From: Carettochelys insculpta
Lineage: Eukaryota > Chordata > Testudines > Carettochelyidae
NCBI RefSeq assembly: GCF_033958435.1
Contig: NC_134139.1
Location: 207,869,501 to 207,933,500, forward strand
DNA length: 64,000 nt
Direction: 5' to 3'
This document shows positions 1-12,269 of this stretch, piece by piece. The notes under the pieces are model-generated. The model had not been told where the DNA came from. It searched no databases and saw nothing but the letters and a program-made list of their open reading frames with translations. Within the stretch, counting starts at the first letter, position 1. Each line of letters begins with the position of its first letter. Position numbers and translations under genes: made by a program.

Positions 1-800
1 TCCTTCATCCCTTAGTGTCAGAAGTCTGGCCAAGATGCAGAAGTGCCAGAACTGCTCACCTGTGTGTCACAGCCCCTGTATGGTCAGCAGCTGGGGGGAG
101 ATTCCCTTGTGCAAGCAGGTGGCGGCAGCATGGGCTTTGGGCACAAGAGGCCATGGATCCTATCCCCGCTGGTGATGGGGAAGGCCTGAGTGATTGCACA
201 CCCTGGTGACAGCTCAGAAGGATTTAGTGGCAGCCATAATGGGTAAAAAAAAACAGTGTTGTCTTAGCAAGAGGGCTATGGGAGCGAGCTACTGGCAGTC
301 CTCGCAGGCTGGCAGCTGAAGCGAGGTGAATGGCGGTTGGGACGAAGGTGGGAATGTTTAACGAGGAGGGGGATGAACCTTGGGGAGCTCAGAACGCAGG
401 GGGCTGCTTTAACCCGGCGTGAGTGAGATCGGAACCTGACCCAGAGCGTCCAAGCCACAATCCAGGAATCAACCCGCTTGGAGCTCAGTTCTGTCCTGGC
501 AGCCTGGGTGTTAGGAAGAGCCAGATCCCTGCCAGGCCCATCCCCGGAGCAGCATCCATGCCCCTCACACCCCCAGCCTCCGGTCTCTGCCTCGCCCGAG
601 CCCCTGCTCCTGCCGGCCTGCGCGGCGCTCTAGCCCAGGGGAAACCAGCCTGGAGTCAGGCTCCCCCAAGGTCTCTGCAGCCAGCAGCAGCCAGTCCCCG
701 CCGCCGCACCAGGGACAGGCCAGAGGGCTGGGGGGGAGGGGCATGTAACAGACCCCCCCCAGCTGTCTCCCTTGGCAATCCCCGTCCCCCACGCGTGTGC
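1..800. other. Upstream flank, no gene recognised
   Basis: No coding region, RNA gene or clear interspersed repeat is recognised here. The stretch is mixed-composition DNA that becomes GC-rich after about 540. The short open frames have no recognisable domain and overlap each other on both strands. Confidence 0.5.
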
Positions 801-825
801 GACTCCCTCTCCCTGTTTGTGTGTG

Positions 826-3052
826 TCCTTGTGCATGTGATCTCCCATCTCCGCTCTGTGTGTGTGTGTCTCTCCTATCTGTGTGTGTGTGTGTGTGTGA
901 TCTCTGTGTGCGTCCCTGCTCCGTGTGTGTGTGTGTGTGTGATCTCCCCCTTGTGTGTCTCTCCTGCCTCCGCTCTGTGTGTGTGTGTCTCTCCTATCTG
1001 TGTGTGTGTGTGTGTGTGATCTCTGTGTGCGTCCCTGCTCCGTGTCTGTGTGTGATCTCCCCCTTGTGTGTCTCTCCTGCCTCCGCTCTGTGTGTGTGTC
1101 TCCTATCTGTGTGTGTGCGTGTGTGTGTGATCTGCCCCTAGCTGTGTGTCTCCCTCTGTGTGATCGCTCCAGTCCCCACAGTACGTTGTATGTGTGTCTC
1201 CCTGCTAGGTGTATGTCTCTCCCTACACGGAGAGTGTGTGTGTGTGTGTGTGCGCCTCCCTGCTAGGTGTATGTCTCTCCCTACACGGAGAGAGAGAGAG
1301 AGAGTGTGTCTGTGTGTGTGTGTGTGTGTGTGTCTCCCTGCTCCCTGTGTGTCTGGGACCTTTCCGCTCAGTATGTGTGTATTGCCAGCTCCACAATGTT
1401 TGTGTGTTTCCCCGTTCAATGTGTGTCTCCTGACTGTGGGTGTCTGTGCCCCCCGTGTGTGTTTCTCCTCACTGTGCGTGTGTCCTCACTGGGTGTGTCT
1501 TTCTCCCTGCTGTATGTGTTTCTCTCCACTGTGTGTCCCTGCTCTGTGTGTGTCGCCCTTCTGTGTGTATCTGTGTCCCTGTTGTGTGCATGTTTCTCCC
1601 CACTGAGTCTGTATGCTGTTGTGTGTGTGTGTCCCATTGTGTGTTTGTGTCCAAATGGGTGTGTTTCTCCCTGTTGTGTGTGTTCCCCCATGCGTGTGTG
1701 TGTCCTGGCTATGTGTATGTGTTTATCCCCACTGTGTGCATGTCCCTGCTGTGTGTATGTGTTTCTGTCTGTTGTGAGTCTGTGTCCCCTTGTGTGTGTT
1801 TTCCCCTGCTGTGTGTATGCCTGTTGTACGTGTGTGTCTGTGCCCATTGTGTGTCTGTGTCCCATAGAGTGTGTGTTTCTCCCAGCTGTGTGTGTGTCTG
1901 TGTCCCATGGTGTGTTTCTCTCCTCTGTGTGTGTCCTCTTGTGTGTGTCCTTCCCCACTGCGTACGGGTGTGTTTCTCCCCACTGTCTGCATTTCTCCCT
2001 GCTATGTGTGTCCCATTGTGTGTCCGTCCCCGCTGTGTGTGTGTGTCCCCCGTAGTGTGTGTGTTTCTCCCCACTGTGTGTGCCCTGTTGTGTGTCCGTC
2101 TCCACTGTGTATATGTGTGTGTGTGTTTCTCATGGCTGTGTATGTCCCGTTGTGTGTCTGTCCCTGCTGCTTGTGTACGTCCCATAGTGTGTGCGTTTCT
2201 CCCCACTGTGTGTGTTTCTCCCTGTTGTGTGTGTCCCCCCACTCTGTATGTGTGTGTGTCCATCCCCAGTGTGTGTCCTATAGTGTGTGCGTTTCTCCCC
2301 ACTGTGTGTTTCTCCCCACTATGTGTGCCCCATAGTGTGTGTGTCCATCCCTGCTGTACATGTGTGCGTTTCTTCCCACTGTATGTTTCTCCCTGCTGTG
2401 TGTCCCTCCACTCTGTGTGTGTATCCTGTAGTGTGTGTGTATCTCCCCGTTGTATGTCTGTCCCCGCTCTGTGTGTTTCTGTGTCCCACAGTGTGCGTTT
2501 CTCCCTGTTGTGTGTCTATCTCCGCTGTGTATGTCCCACAGTGTGTGTTTCTCCCTGTTGTGTGTCCATCCCTGCTGTGTGTGTTTCTCCCCACTGTATG
2601 TACCCCATTGTGTGTGTCCATCCCTGCTGTATATGTGTGTGCTTCTTCCCACTGTATGTGTTTCTCCCTGTTGTGTGTCCCCCCACTCTGTGTGTGTCCA
2701 TCCCCACTGTGTGTTCCGTAGTGTGCGTATTTCTCCCCGTTGTGTGTGTGTCCATGTTCCACAGTGTGTTGCTCCCTGCTGTGTGTATCCCGTTGTGTGT
2801 GTATCCGCCCCTGCTGCATGTGTGTGTCCCCTAGTGTGTGTGTTTCTCCCCATTGTGTGTCCATCCCCGCTCTATGTGTTTCTGTATCCCGCAGTGTGCA
2901 TTCCCCCTGCTGTGTGTCCGTCTCTGCTGTGTGTGTTTCCCCCCATTGTGTGTCCATCCCCGATGTGCGTGTGTGTGTGTCCCGCAGTGTGCGTCTTTCT
3001 CGCCGTTGTGGGTCCGTCCCCGCTCTGCGCGCGTGTGTGTGTGTGTCTCCCC
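826..3052. repeat. GT-rich microsatellite/minisatellite tract, 2.2 kb
   Basis: Simple (TG)n runs at about 826-1135 and 1190-1350 pass into a long imperfect array of 20-30 bp units built from TGTGTGT blocks separated by TTTCTCCCC, TCCCTGCTG or CCATCCC. The array ends about 27 bp before the CArG box of the KCNK3 promoter. It is stop-poor, so Cys/Val-rich frames on + and Thr/His-rich frames on - appear over it. These are low-complexity artefacts. Alternating purine-pyrimidine runs of this kind can adopt Z-DNA, which is general knowledge and was not measured here. Confidence 0.9.
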
Positions 3053-5061
<2,009 letters not shown>

Positions 5062-5425
5062 GGGGGGCCCTGTCCCGGGCTGGCTCTGGGGGAGGGGTCC
5101 TGTCCCGGGCTGGTTCTGGGGGAGGGGCCCTGTCCTGGACTGGCTCTGGGGGAGGGGTCCCGTCCCGGGCTGGCTCTGGGGGAGGGGTTCTGTCCCGGGC
5201 TGGTTCTGGGGGAGGGGCCCTGTCCTGGACTGGCTCTGGGGGAGGGGTCCTGTCCCGGGCTGGCTCTGGGGGAGGGGTCCCGTCCCGGGCTGGCTCTGGG
5301 GGAGGGGTCCTGTCCCGGGCTGGTTCTGGGGGAGGGGCCCTGTCCTGGACTGGCTCTGGGGGAGGGGTCCTGTCCCGGGCTGGTTCTGGGGGAGGGGCCC
5401 TGTCCCGGGCTGGCTCTGGGGGGCT
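5062..5425 (+). repeat. 30-bp G-rich minisatellite, 12 copies
   Basis: Twelve near-exact 30-bp units of the form CTGTCCCGGGCTGGCTCTGG plus GGGAGGGGTC. Units differ at four main sites (TCC/CCC/TTC start, CCCGGG/CCTGGA, GGCT/GGTT). A CCTGGA-type unit directly follows a GGTT-type unit three times, which implies higher-order duplication. Each unit has three G-runs on the + strand, so clustered G-quadruplexes are possible. The 10-codon period creates the open frames seen over it. Confidence 0.93.
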
Positions 5426-5621
5426 GGGAGGAGGAGGCTTTTTGAAAGGGGTCATGCGGGAGCTGAAGCGACCCCCGACTCTCACCCCCCCCCACCCCCC
5501 GGAGCTCGCCCAGCTGCCTGTTGTTGACTGGCGGTGGAGCCGCCCGGGAAGGGACAATGCCCACACCCTGCTCCGCTTCCCACTCTTTTTCCACTGCTGT
5601 GGTTCCGGGTTTCACTGTTGC

Positions 5622-5650
5622 CAGGAGCAGGAGCAGGAGCAGGAGCAGGT
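5622..5650 (+). repeat. (AGGAGC)n microsatellite
   Basis: About five perfect AGGAGC hexamers. Confidence 0.9.
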
Positions 5651-5654
5651 GCCG

Positions 5655-7574
5655 GGGAGGTGAGGGAGGGACCTGGCTGTGGAGCAGGGCTGCAGTCCCA
5701 CCTGTAGCCTGTGCAGCTCTTGGCAGGGCCCCTTGGAGCAGACCCGGGTGTCTGGTTTGCAGAACCCCCTGGGAAACCCCCGAAGAACCTTCCTAGCACC
5801 CTGTTCCTCCCCTGCTGGTAACACCTGCCAGCAGCACCCGGGGGTGTGCAGCGGGTCCCCCCTAGAATAAAGCCCCTCGGCGTCACCCCCCCACCCCACA
5901 AGGGTCTCGTTGGGCTAGCCCAGCGCCCATCGCTCCTGCTGTTTCCCCTCCCCCAGATGTGGCCTGTGACAGGGAGGGGCCCCCAGCAGACCCAGTCCCG
6001 CCCCCCACCAAGCACCACCAGTGTTAGCAGCCCCATGAGCCCTGGTGTAGATAGGACGCTGGTGCTTCCAAGCCTCTCTGGTGGAATTCGGCTCTCAGCA
6101 GGGTTCCGCGAGGTGGGCTTAGAAGCTCTGGTGGTGGCTGGTGGCCCCTCCCTGGCTGGCCGTAGTGCAGACAGAGGCTGTGGGGTCAGAGGTGGGGCAG
6201 GCCTCCATCAGGAGTTGGAATGGCTCCTGCTCTGGCTCGGGAACAACCAGTGCCACCCCACTGTGCCAATGCCCTGCAGTCCTGCCCCACCCCCCCAGGC
6301 CTGGACCCCTCCCCACACACGCCCTGGCGATGCCCCTTAGCTCTGCTCCAGCCTGCTGAGTTGGCCTGGATTCATCCTGCTCTGCTCTGGAGCGGGAGTA
6401 GGTGGGAGGCACTCACCTGGCTGTGAGCCTGTCTGTGGACTCAGCACAGCTGCCTGAGTGCCTTCTGGTTGGTATCTTTCTATGGCTCCCCTTCCTGGCC
6501 CTTCCTGCTTGGCCCAGCCCCTGGCCATAAAGCATGTGCCCTCTGGGGGGCCTTTCTGTCCTGGCTGGGCTGGGCCAGGCCAGGCCAGTGGAGAGCCAGG
6601 CTGAGCTGGGGTTCAGCAGATTTGAAGCAGCCAAGGGGCAGCTGGGAGCTCAGAGAGGGTCTGTTAGGATCCATGGGACAGGGGCAGGATCCCTCCCGTA
6701 GCAAGCCTGGCTGTTCTGGGAGGAGAACGTTGAGTCCCATGTCTACTACCCCTTTCTCCCAGTGCTTTCCATCATTGCAGTCCCTAAGCCAGGGCATCCG
6801 CAGCCAAGGCCTTCACCGCACAGGCCCCCAGCACCGTGACTTCCATCCGCCAACTCACGGCAGGGCAGCTCCTGCCTTCCAAATAGCCTGGGCACTCAGC
6901 CTCTTGCCGGGAGCAGCTGGCTGCTTGGGGGCTGTAATTTGCATTAAAGGAGCAGGTTGCAGCTGGCCTCCTTTGGATATGTAGAGACAGGTGTGCACAG
7001 CCTGATGTGGATCCAATTGTCCCAGGCATGTCTTGGCCCCTGAGGGAGCGTGAGTGGTGGAAACTCTAGTTCTCACCAGCTGTAGTGCCGGCATACCAGG
7101 GCTGTGTTTAGCCTCATGGGCTTCCCCCTCTGCAGCTCCTCCTGGAGCTCTGGGGCCTGACAGCCCTCTCCCCTCACCGGGAGCCAATGTCTCCACAGCA
7201 GGTTGATAAAACTTCCTTTCTCCCCCCGCAGCTCCAGTGACCCCCTTACTGGCTTCCACTCACTCAGCTGCCTGGTGTTCCGCCTTCCTCTCTGGCTGGC
7301 TGGGGATACTTCCCAGCAGCCCTGGAGGGTGAGCAGGGGTAATCTGTGTGGCTGGATGCCACATCCCTTCCCGCCTCCTCCGAGTGCCCTTTTCAACTGC
7401 TTCCATCTATTACCACTCTTGACCTCGCAAACCATTTCTCCGTCCTGACCAAGGAGACTTTCCATGAACCTCAGCTGGCAGTGCCGGTTCCTCCCTACCA
7501 GAGCTTCCTTTTGCCCAACACAGTTCTCTGCGCAGTGCATTTCACATCCCCTGGAAATCAGCTTCTGGAATGAA
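5655..7574. other. Apparently unique intronic DNA
   Basis: No gene, RNA or recognisable repeat family is seen. Composition is moderately GC-rich. Open frames are short and lack domains. Confidence 0.4.
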
Positions 7575-8009
7575 TGAGCGGTGACCTGCGTGGCTTCGAC
7601 AGGAACTGTCAGAGGGGAGCAGACCCAGGCCCCCTCAGTTCCATGTGTCATGGAGTGGGGGGGGGGTTCCCCAGGCCTTGCCCCTCACCCACAGGCAGAT
7701 GTGGCTCTCACCCGGCAGGGAGAACAGGAGGGTTATGGGGTGATGGGGACACACCATAGAACAGATTTGTCAGCACAGGAACCAGCAGACATCAGTACCA
7801 TCCATCTATGGGAGAGTGGCCCAGATGGGTCCCTGAGCCGGGCCCTGGCCCCCCTTCCTCCCTCTCCAGCCAGACCAGACTGCCCCACTCCCCAGCCCAG
7901 TTCTAGTTCAAACCAGCCAGGCCCCTCCTCCTGCCTTTGTCCTGTTTCTTGGGGAAGGAAGGGGTCACCTGGTTACCTACGCTCCAAAGAGCAGAGGGAG
8001 CTTGGCACA
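7575..8009 (+). repeat. Direct repeat copy 1 (~435 bp)
   Basis: Begins TGAGCGGTGACC and ends CTTGGCACA. It is a close copy of 8686-9113 in the same orientation, with long shared blocks such as CCAGACCAGACTGCCCCACT and GGTTACCTACG. The TG...CA ends suggest LTRs, but no matching target duplications, primer site or viral coding sequence is seen. It may instead be a local duplication or two copies of a dispersed repeat. Confidence 0.8.
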
Positions 8010-8685
8010 TGGGCAAGAAGTTATCACGCCAAAACTCCCATCACCAACTATGTATTGATGCTGAGCTTAGGGAAACTGAGGCACCCACCTCAGGTTGCTA
8101 CTGGGAAACACATGCAACCTAACCAGGGAGACAAAATTCCCACAGCCCCCCTCTGTGTCACACCATGCTCTGCACAGCGTTGGCTACTCAGAGCCCTCTG
8201 CAATGGGTGGTTTGGAGGGTAACAACTCAGAAAGTATCTTCCTGACCCAAAACAGGGAGAGGTCGGCTCCTGCCCTGAAGCCTAGGGAGGTTGATAACTA
8301 ACCTTTCCAGATGCTCACTTGTGTTTGAAGTCTTCTTAGAACTCTCGATGTTCTCATGGCCCAGAGAAATGCCCAAGCCCTTTGTTTACGCACCCTCAGG
8401 GCTCTCCTGTGGCGGTGAGTTCCACAGGCCACCTCATTGGTGTGCGAAGTGTTGCCTTTGCATTATGCTGAACACGCAACATTTTGCTGCTTTGAATGGC
8501 CCCCTGGGTTTTGTGTTAGGAGCCAAGGCCACCAGGAGGCCTCATTCATGTCCCATTCATTCTTTGCTGTACCTCCTGTCCTCTCTTCTTCCTCTCGGGT
8601 AGGAGTTATGCTCACCTCCTGCTAAATGCAGCTGCCTCTGGGGTGGAGCACAGCAGCTGTTTAGCACAGAAAGCACTGGAAAGAC
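8010..8685. other. Spacer between the two direct repeats
   Basis: About 680 bp without recognised coding sequence. The part near 8060-8100 (GGGAAACTGAGGCACCCACC) resembles the complement of the MIR core. Confidence 0.4.
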
Positions 8686-9113
8686 TGAGCGGTAACGTGT
8701 GTGGCTTTGACAGGAACTGTCAGAGGGGAGCAGACCTAGGCCCCCTCAGTTCCATGTGTCATGGAGTGTGTGGGGGGTGTTCCCCAGGCCCTGCCCCTCA
8801 CCCGCAGGGCTCTCAACCAGCAGGGAGAACAGGGGGGTTATGAGCCGACAGGGACACAGCATAGAACAGACCTGTCAGAACAGGAACCAGCAGCTGTCAG
8901 TACCATCCTTCTTGGGGAGAGGGGTCCAAAGGGGTCGCTGAGCCAGGCCCTGTCCCCCTTCCTCCCTCTCCAGCCAGACCAGACTGCCCCACTCCCCAGC
9001 CCAGTTCTAGTTCAAACCAGCCCCTCCCCTCCTCCCGCCTTTGTCCTGTTTCCTGGGGAAGAAAGGGGGCACCTGGTTACCTACGTTCCAAAGAGCAGAG
9101 GGGGCTTGGCACA
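8686..9113 (+). repeat. Direct repeat copy 2 (~428 bp)
   Basis: Second copy of the 7575-8009 unit, with small indels (for example around 8780-8830) and scattered substitutions. It gives the pair a period of about 1.11 kb. Confidence 0.8.
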
Positions 9114-9237
9114 CCGCTGAAATGCAATCAGCTCAGGAGTGGAGCATAGCTGGGTTTTAAAGGTTTCTAATTAATGGTACGTCACTGAGGTATCTGCCCT
9201 GTTGGTGAGAATGAGTTGGTTCAAAACTTTCTGCGTG

Positions 9238-9378
9238 GCCCAGTGGATTTGCTACCAGACTAGCAGTCTGGAGAACAGGGCATTGTTTGGCTCTGCCACT
9301 GATTGCCCTTCAGTGAGTCCCTGTCCTGTTTTTGCCTCAGTTTCCTTGCTTGTAACAAGGAGGTAGTGCCACTGAGAA
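9238..9378 (+). repeat. MIR-type SINE fragment
   Basis: A tRNA-like head (GCCCAGTGGATTTGCTACCA) is followed by GGCTCTGCCACTGATTG and the core GCCTCAGTTTCCTTGCTTGT, the order found in MIR SINEs. It is old and diverged. Confidence 0.65.
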
Positions 9379-9674
9379 GAGCTGGCTGGGAATCAGACAT
9401 TCCTGACATTTTGAAATGTGTTTTTATTCCAGATTGGAACGAAACAAAAAAATTTCTAAATTTCCCACAAAACAAAATCTTGGGAAAAAAGAATTCATTG
9501 CAGGTCCACTGCCACATTCTGCTTTAGAAAAATCAAACAGCTTTGTTTTGACAGTGCTGCTTTAAAAAACGTGTATTCTGATTGCTAAGATAAAATTAAG
9601 TTTGAAATACCGACCAGGTGCGGCAGTACATCCCGAGCAATGTGAAACAGCTTTGAAATATTCTGTTGTGTATT

Positions 9675-9935
9675 TAAACAAAAAAGCAGTCAAGTAGCAC
9701 TTTAAAGACTAACAAAATAATTTATTAGGTGGTGAGCTTTCGTGGGACAGACCCACTTCTTCAGCCCATAGCCAGACCAGAACAGACTCAATATTTAAGG
9801 CACAGGGTCTGTCCCATGAAAGCTCATCACCTAATAAATTATTTTGTTAGTCTTTAAAGTGCTACTTGACTGCTTTTTTATTTTGATAGTATATAGACTA
9901 GCACGGCTTTCTCTCTGTTGCATATCTGTTTCCCA
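9675..9935. mobile_element. Palindromic dispersed repeat, possibly Penelope-like
   Basis: Two ~73-bp arms (9681-9753 and 9805-9879) are near-perfect inverted repeats around a 51-bp loop. They share AAAGCTC/GAGCTTT, TAATAAATTATTTTGTTAGT and CTTTAAAGTGCTACTTGACT. A tail with AGACTAGCACGGC follows. The same sequence family recurs near 54.3 kb, and related ones at 27.9 and 29.0 kb. The arm hairpin GTGGGACAGACCCAC is perfect. The Penelope assignment is tentative. Confidence 0.6.
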
Positions 9936-10855
9936 AATGAAACTGACCCGGTCCCCTGAAAAATTTTGACTTCAGTGAAGTGGCATTTCCTGATGGGAAA
10001 ACCTTCTCCCAGAAAATGTTCCTCCAAGGGATGACAAGCACTGAGTAGATGCTTAATTCTAGCCCTGAGACATCCATTTAGAACGCCCTGAAAGAGTTAA
10101 GTGTTGCTTTCTGGGATTTGTAGTCTCAGCCCTGTAATAACCATACCCTTGTCCGTGGCCTTGCTGTGGAAAATGCTTATCAAGTTTAGAGAAATCCATC
10201 TGGTGCTTTCAAGTAACTTCCTTTTTCAGAATGAGGAGTTTCAGTTGTTGACGGCTCTCGTTCCCACGTGTTCTGCGCTGTGTTTATTGCAGAACGGAGT
10301 CTGACCTCCTGTTGCACGCATTCTTTCGGTCCAGCAGGGAAAGAATGTTTGGCCTTGATGAAAGGAACCTGGCTTTCAAAGAATGATTTTTTTTAATACC
10401 TCCCATGGAGCTCATGCCTGGTCTGTGATGATTTGACATGGCAATGGTGCGAGGCTTGTGCTGGACCACCTGGGATATCCTGTGCTTCCGGACAGGCTCC
10501 GGATTTTGCCGATGTAGCTCTCTGACTGTATCCTCCAGAGGGGGATGAAGGGAGTTGGAGAACAGCAGTTTTTCAGGCCTAGCAGCCTGGGGCTGTCTAA
10601 GCACGTGATTCTAGTCTCTTGAAGGACCTGGTGCTCTTCTGAAACGTGCAAGAGCCAATACCCTTTCCCAGGAAGTAATATCTCCCCTGGGCTGGGCTTT
10701 TCCTCGTAGTACTGTAAAACTGAAGCTCTAGCAAACTCAAGCAGCGGGGCATTATTCCATCCTGGAACAAAACAATTACTGCCTTCGTAGGGGGCTGCAA
10801 TTGACAAAGCAGGAGGAAGAAAAGAGGGTGGTTGCCAGGAGGTAGATTGCCTAGG
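9936..10855. other. Apparently unique DNA
   Basis: AT-rich at first, more balanced later. No gene or repeat family is recognised. Open frames are short and lack domains. Confidence 0.4.
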
Positions 10856-10857
10856 GG

Positions 10858-11018
10858 AGGTTGTAAAATCTCCCTCACTGGAGATATTTAAGAACAGGTT
10901 GGATAGACGTCTAACAGGGATGATGTAGAAGGTGCCTCGTCCTGCCATGAGGGCAGGGGACTGGATGTGGTGACCTCTTGAAGTGCCTTCCAGTTGTAGT
11001 GTTTGTGATTCTATAGCA
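10858..11018 (+). mobile_element. CR1 LINE 3' end
   Basis: Matches the CR1 3' region: GGAGATATTTAAGAACAGGT, then CTGCCATGAGGGCAGGGGAC, ending GTGTTTGTGATTCTAT. 5' truncated. Confidence 0.85.
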
Positions 11019-11019
11019 G

Positions 11020-11690
11020 CAACTGGGATAAAGATCTGGTGCACAGGCTGGATAATCAGCTGAACACGGGCCGGCCTCCCATGCGATGCTGTGGCCAATG
11101 GGACCGAGGGATGCGTAAGCAAGGGAACCTTAAGTAGGAGTAGAGAGGTTATTCGCTGGCTCTGCCATGGATGAGACCACTGCTGGGATCCTGGGGCCAC
11201 ATCTGGTGGCCACAAGGATGTTGAGAAGTTGGAGGCAGTTCAGCCAAGAGCCGGCAGGTATGATTAAAAGCTTAGCAAACGTACCCTGTGCGGTGGCAGC
11301 CCAGGAGCTCACCTGGCTTAGCCTAGCAAAGAGAAAGTGAAGGGACGACTGGTCACAGTCTGTAAGTACCTCCCCGGAAAAGAAATGTTGTACCCTGGGC
11401 TCTTCAGACAAGCCAGGCAAGGTCTGACACGAGCCAATGGCTGGATTTTGAAGCTAGACAAATTGAGAGAGGAAGTGAGCATGAGTGTGTTTTAATTAGG
11501 GAGAGTAATGAACCTCTGCAACCAATTGTCATGCTGGATTCTCTGTCACAGGCGAGGTTTCAACCCACTCTCCTTTTCTAACAGCTCTGCTCTGGGGGTT
11601 ACTGTGGGGCAGGAGGTCAGAGTAATCGACTGCAGGGATCCCTTCTAGCTGTGGAATCCGAAAAGCCCCTGCTGTGTCGCACGGAGCCAG
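11020..11690. other. Apparently unique DNA
   Basis: No gene or identified repeat. It lies between a CR1 tail and a hAT-like MITE. Confidence 0.4.
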
Positions 11691-11694
11691 GTCA

Positions 11695-11865
11695 GCATTT
11701 GGCAGGGACTCCCCAGATGATGCTCTGTCTCATCTTTTCCATCTGTGTGCAGAATAATTTTATGCGCCCTGAGACACGTATGGTGTGCACCACCCAAATG
11801 TAACACCTAGCGGTGTTTGTCTCTGTCCTGAGCGGCTGCCCTAGCACACGGCTTACGGGGAACAT
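11695..11865 (+). mobile_element. hAT-like MITE family, diverged copy
   Basis: Shares CCATCTGTGTGCAGAATAAT, a GTGTGCACCAC block, a GTCCTGAGCGGCTGCCCTAG block and the terminal CTTACGGGGAACA with copies at 14170, 50560, 50784 and 57432. The ends are eroded, so boundaries are approximate. Confidence 0.6.
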
Positions 11866-11869
11866 AGGT

Positions 11870-12268
11870 CCCAAGGGAAGGAAATCATTAGGGACTGGTC
11901 TTTTGTGCCTCAGGCTCTGACAGCAAAGCTGGCCTCTCCTGGCGCAGGTGCAGGTCGGCTGCTGTGGTTGGACACGGCAGTCTCTCGGTCAGCGGATGCT
12001 TTGGTGAGGCGATGGCATCGGGATCCCGTCACGCTGATGCTTCAGGCTTTGCAGCTTGTACTTTGCTGTGCAATATTCGACTCCTGCTCTTGGCGGGCTG
12101 GGACGGCACTGGTAGATTTGGCGGGTTATGGTGTGTGATTGTCCAGGACATTGCTCCCGGGGTGGAGTTTTTAACAGTTTGGTCTTAACACAGCAGTGCC
12201 GTTTTCCTGGTGAGTTTGAGCCAGGAATATGGCCTGGAGGCAGAATTCACATTAAACTCAAGGAGTTA
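11870..12268. other. Apparently unique DNA
   Basis: No gene or repeat recognised. Confidence 0.4.
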
Positions 12269-12269
12269 T

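Noticed and set aside
1440..2834. 464-codon Cys/Val-rich frame resembling a keratin-associated or toxin-like protein
   Set aside because: It is the translation of a GT-rich simple repeat, and equivalent frames exist in the other phases and on the other strand.
7575..9113. An endogenous retrovirus
   Set aside because: The pair has LTR-like ends, but there is no gag, pol or env similarity between the copies and no matching target duplication.
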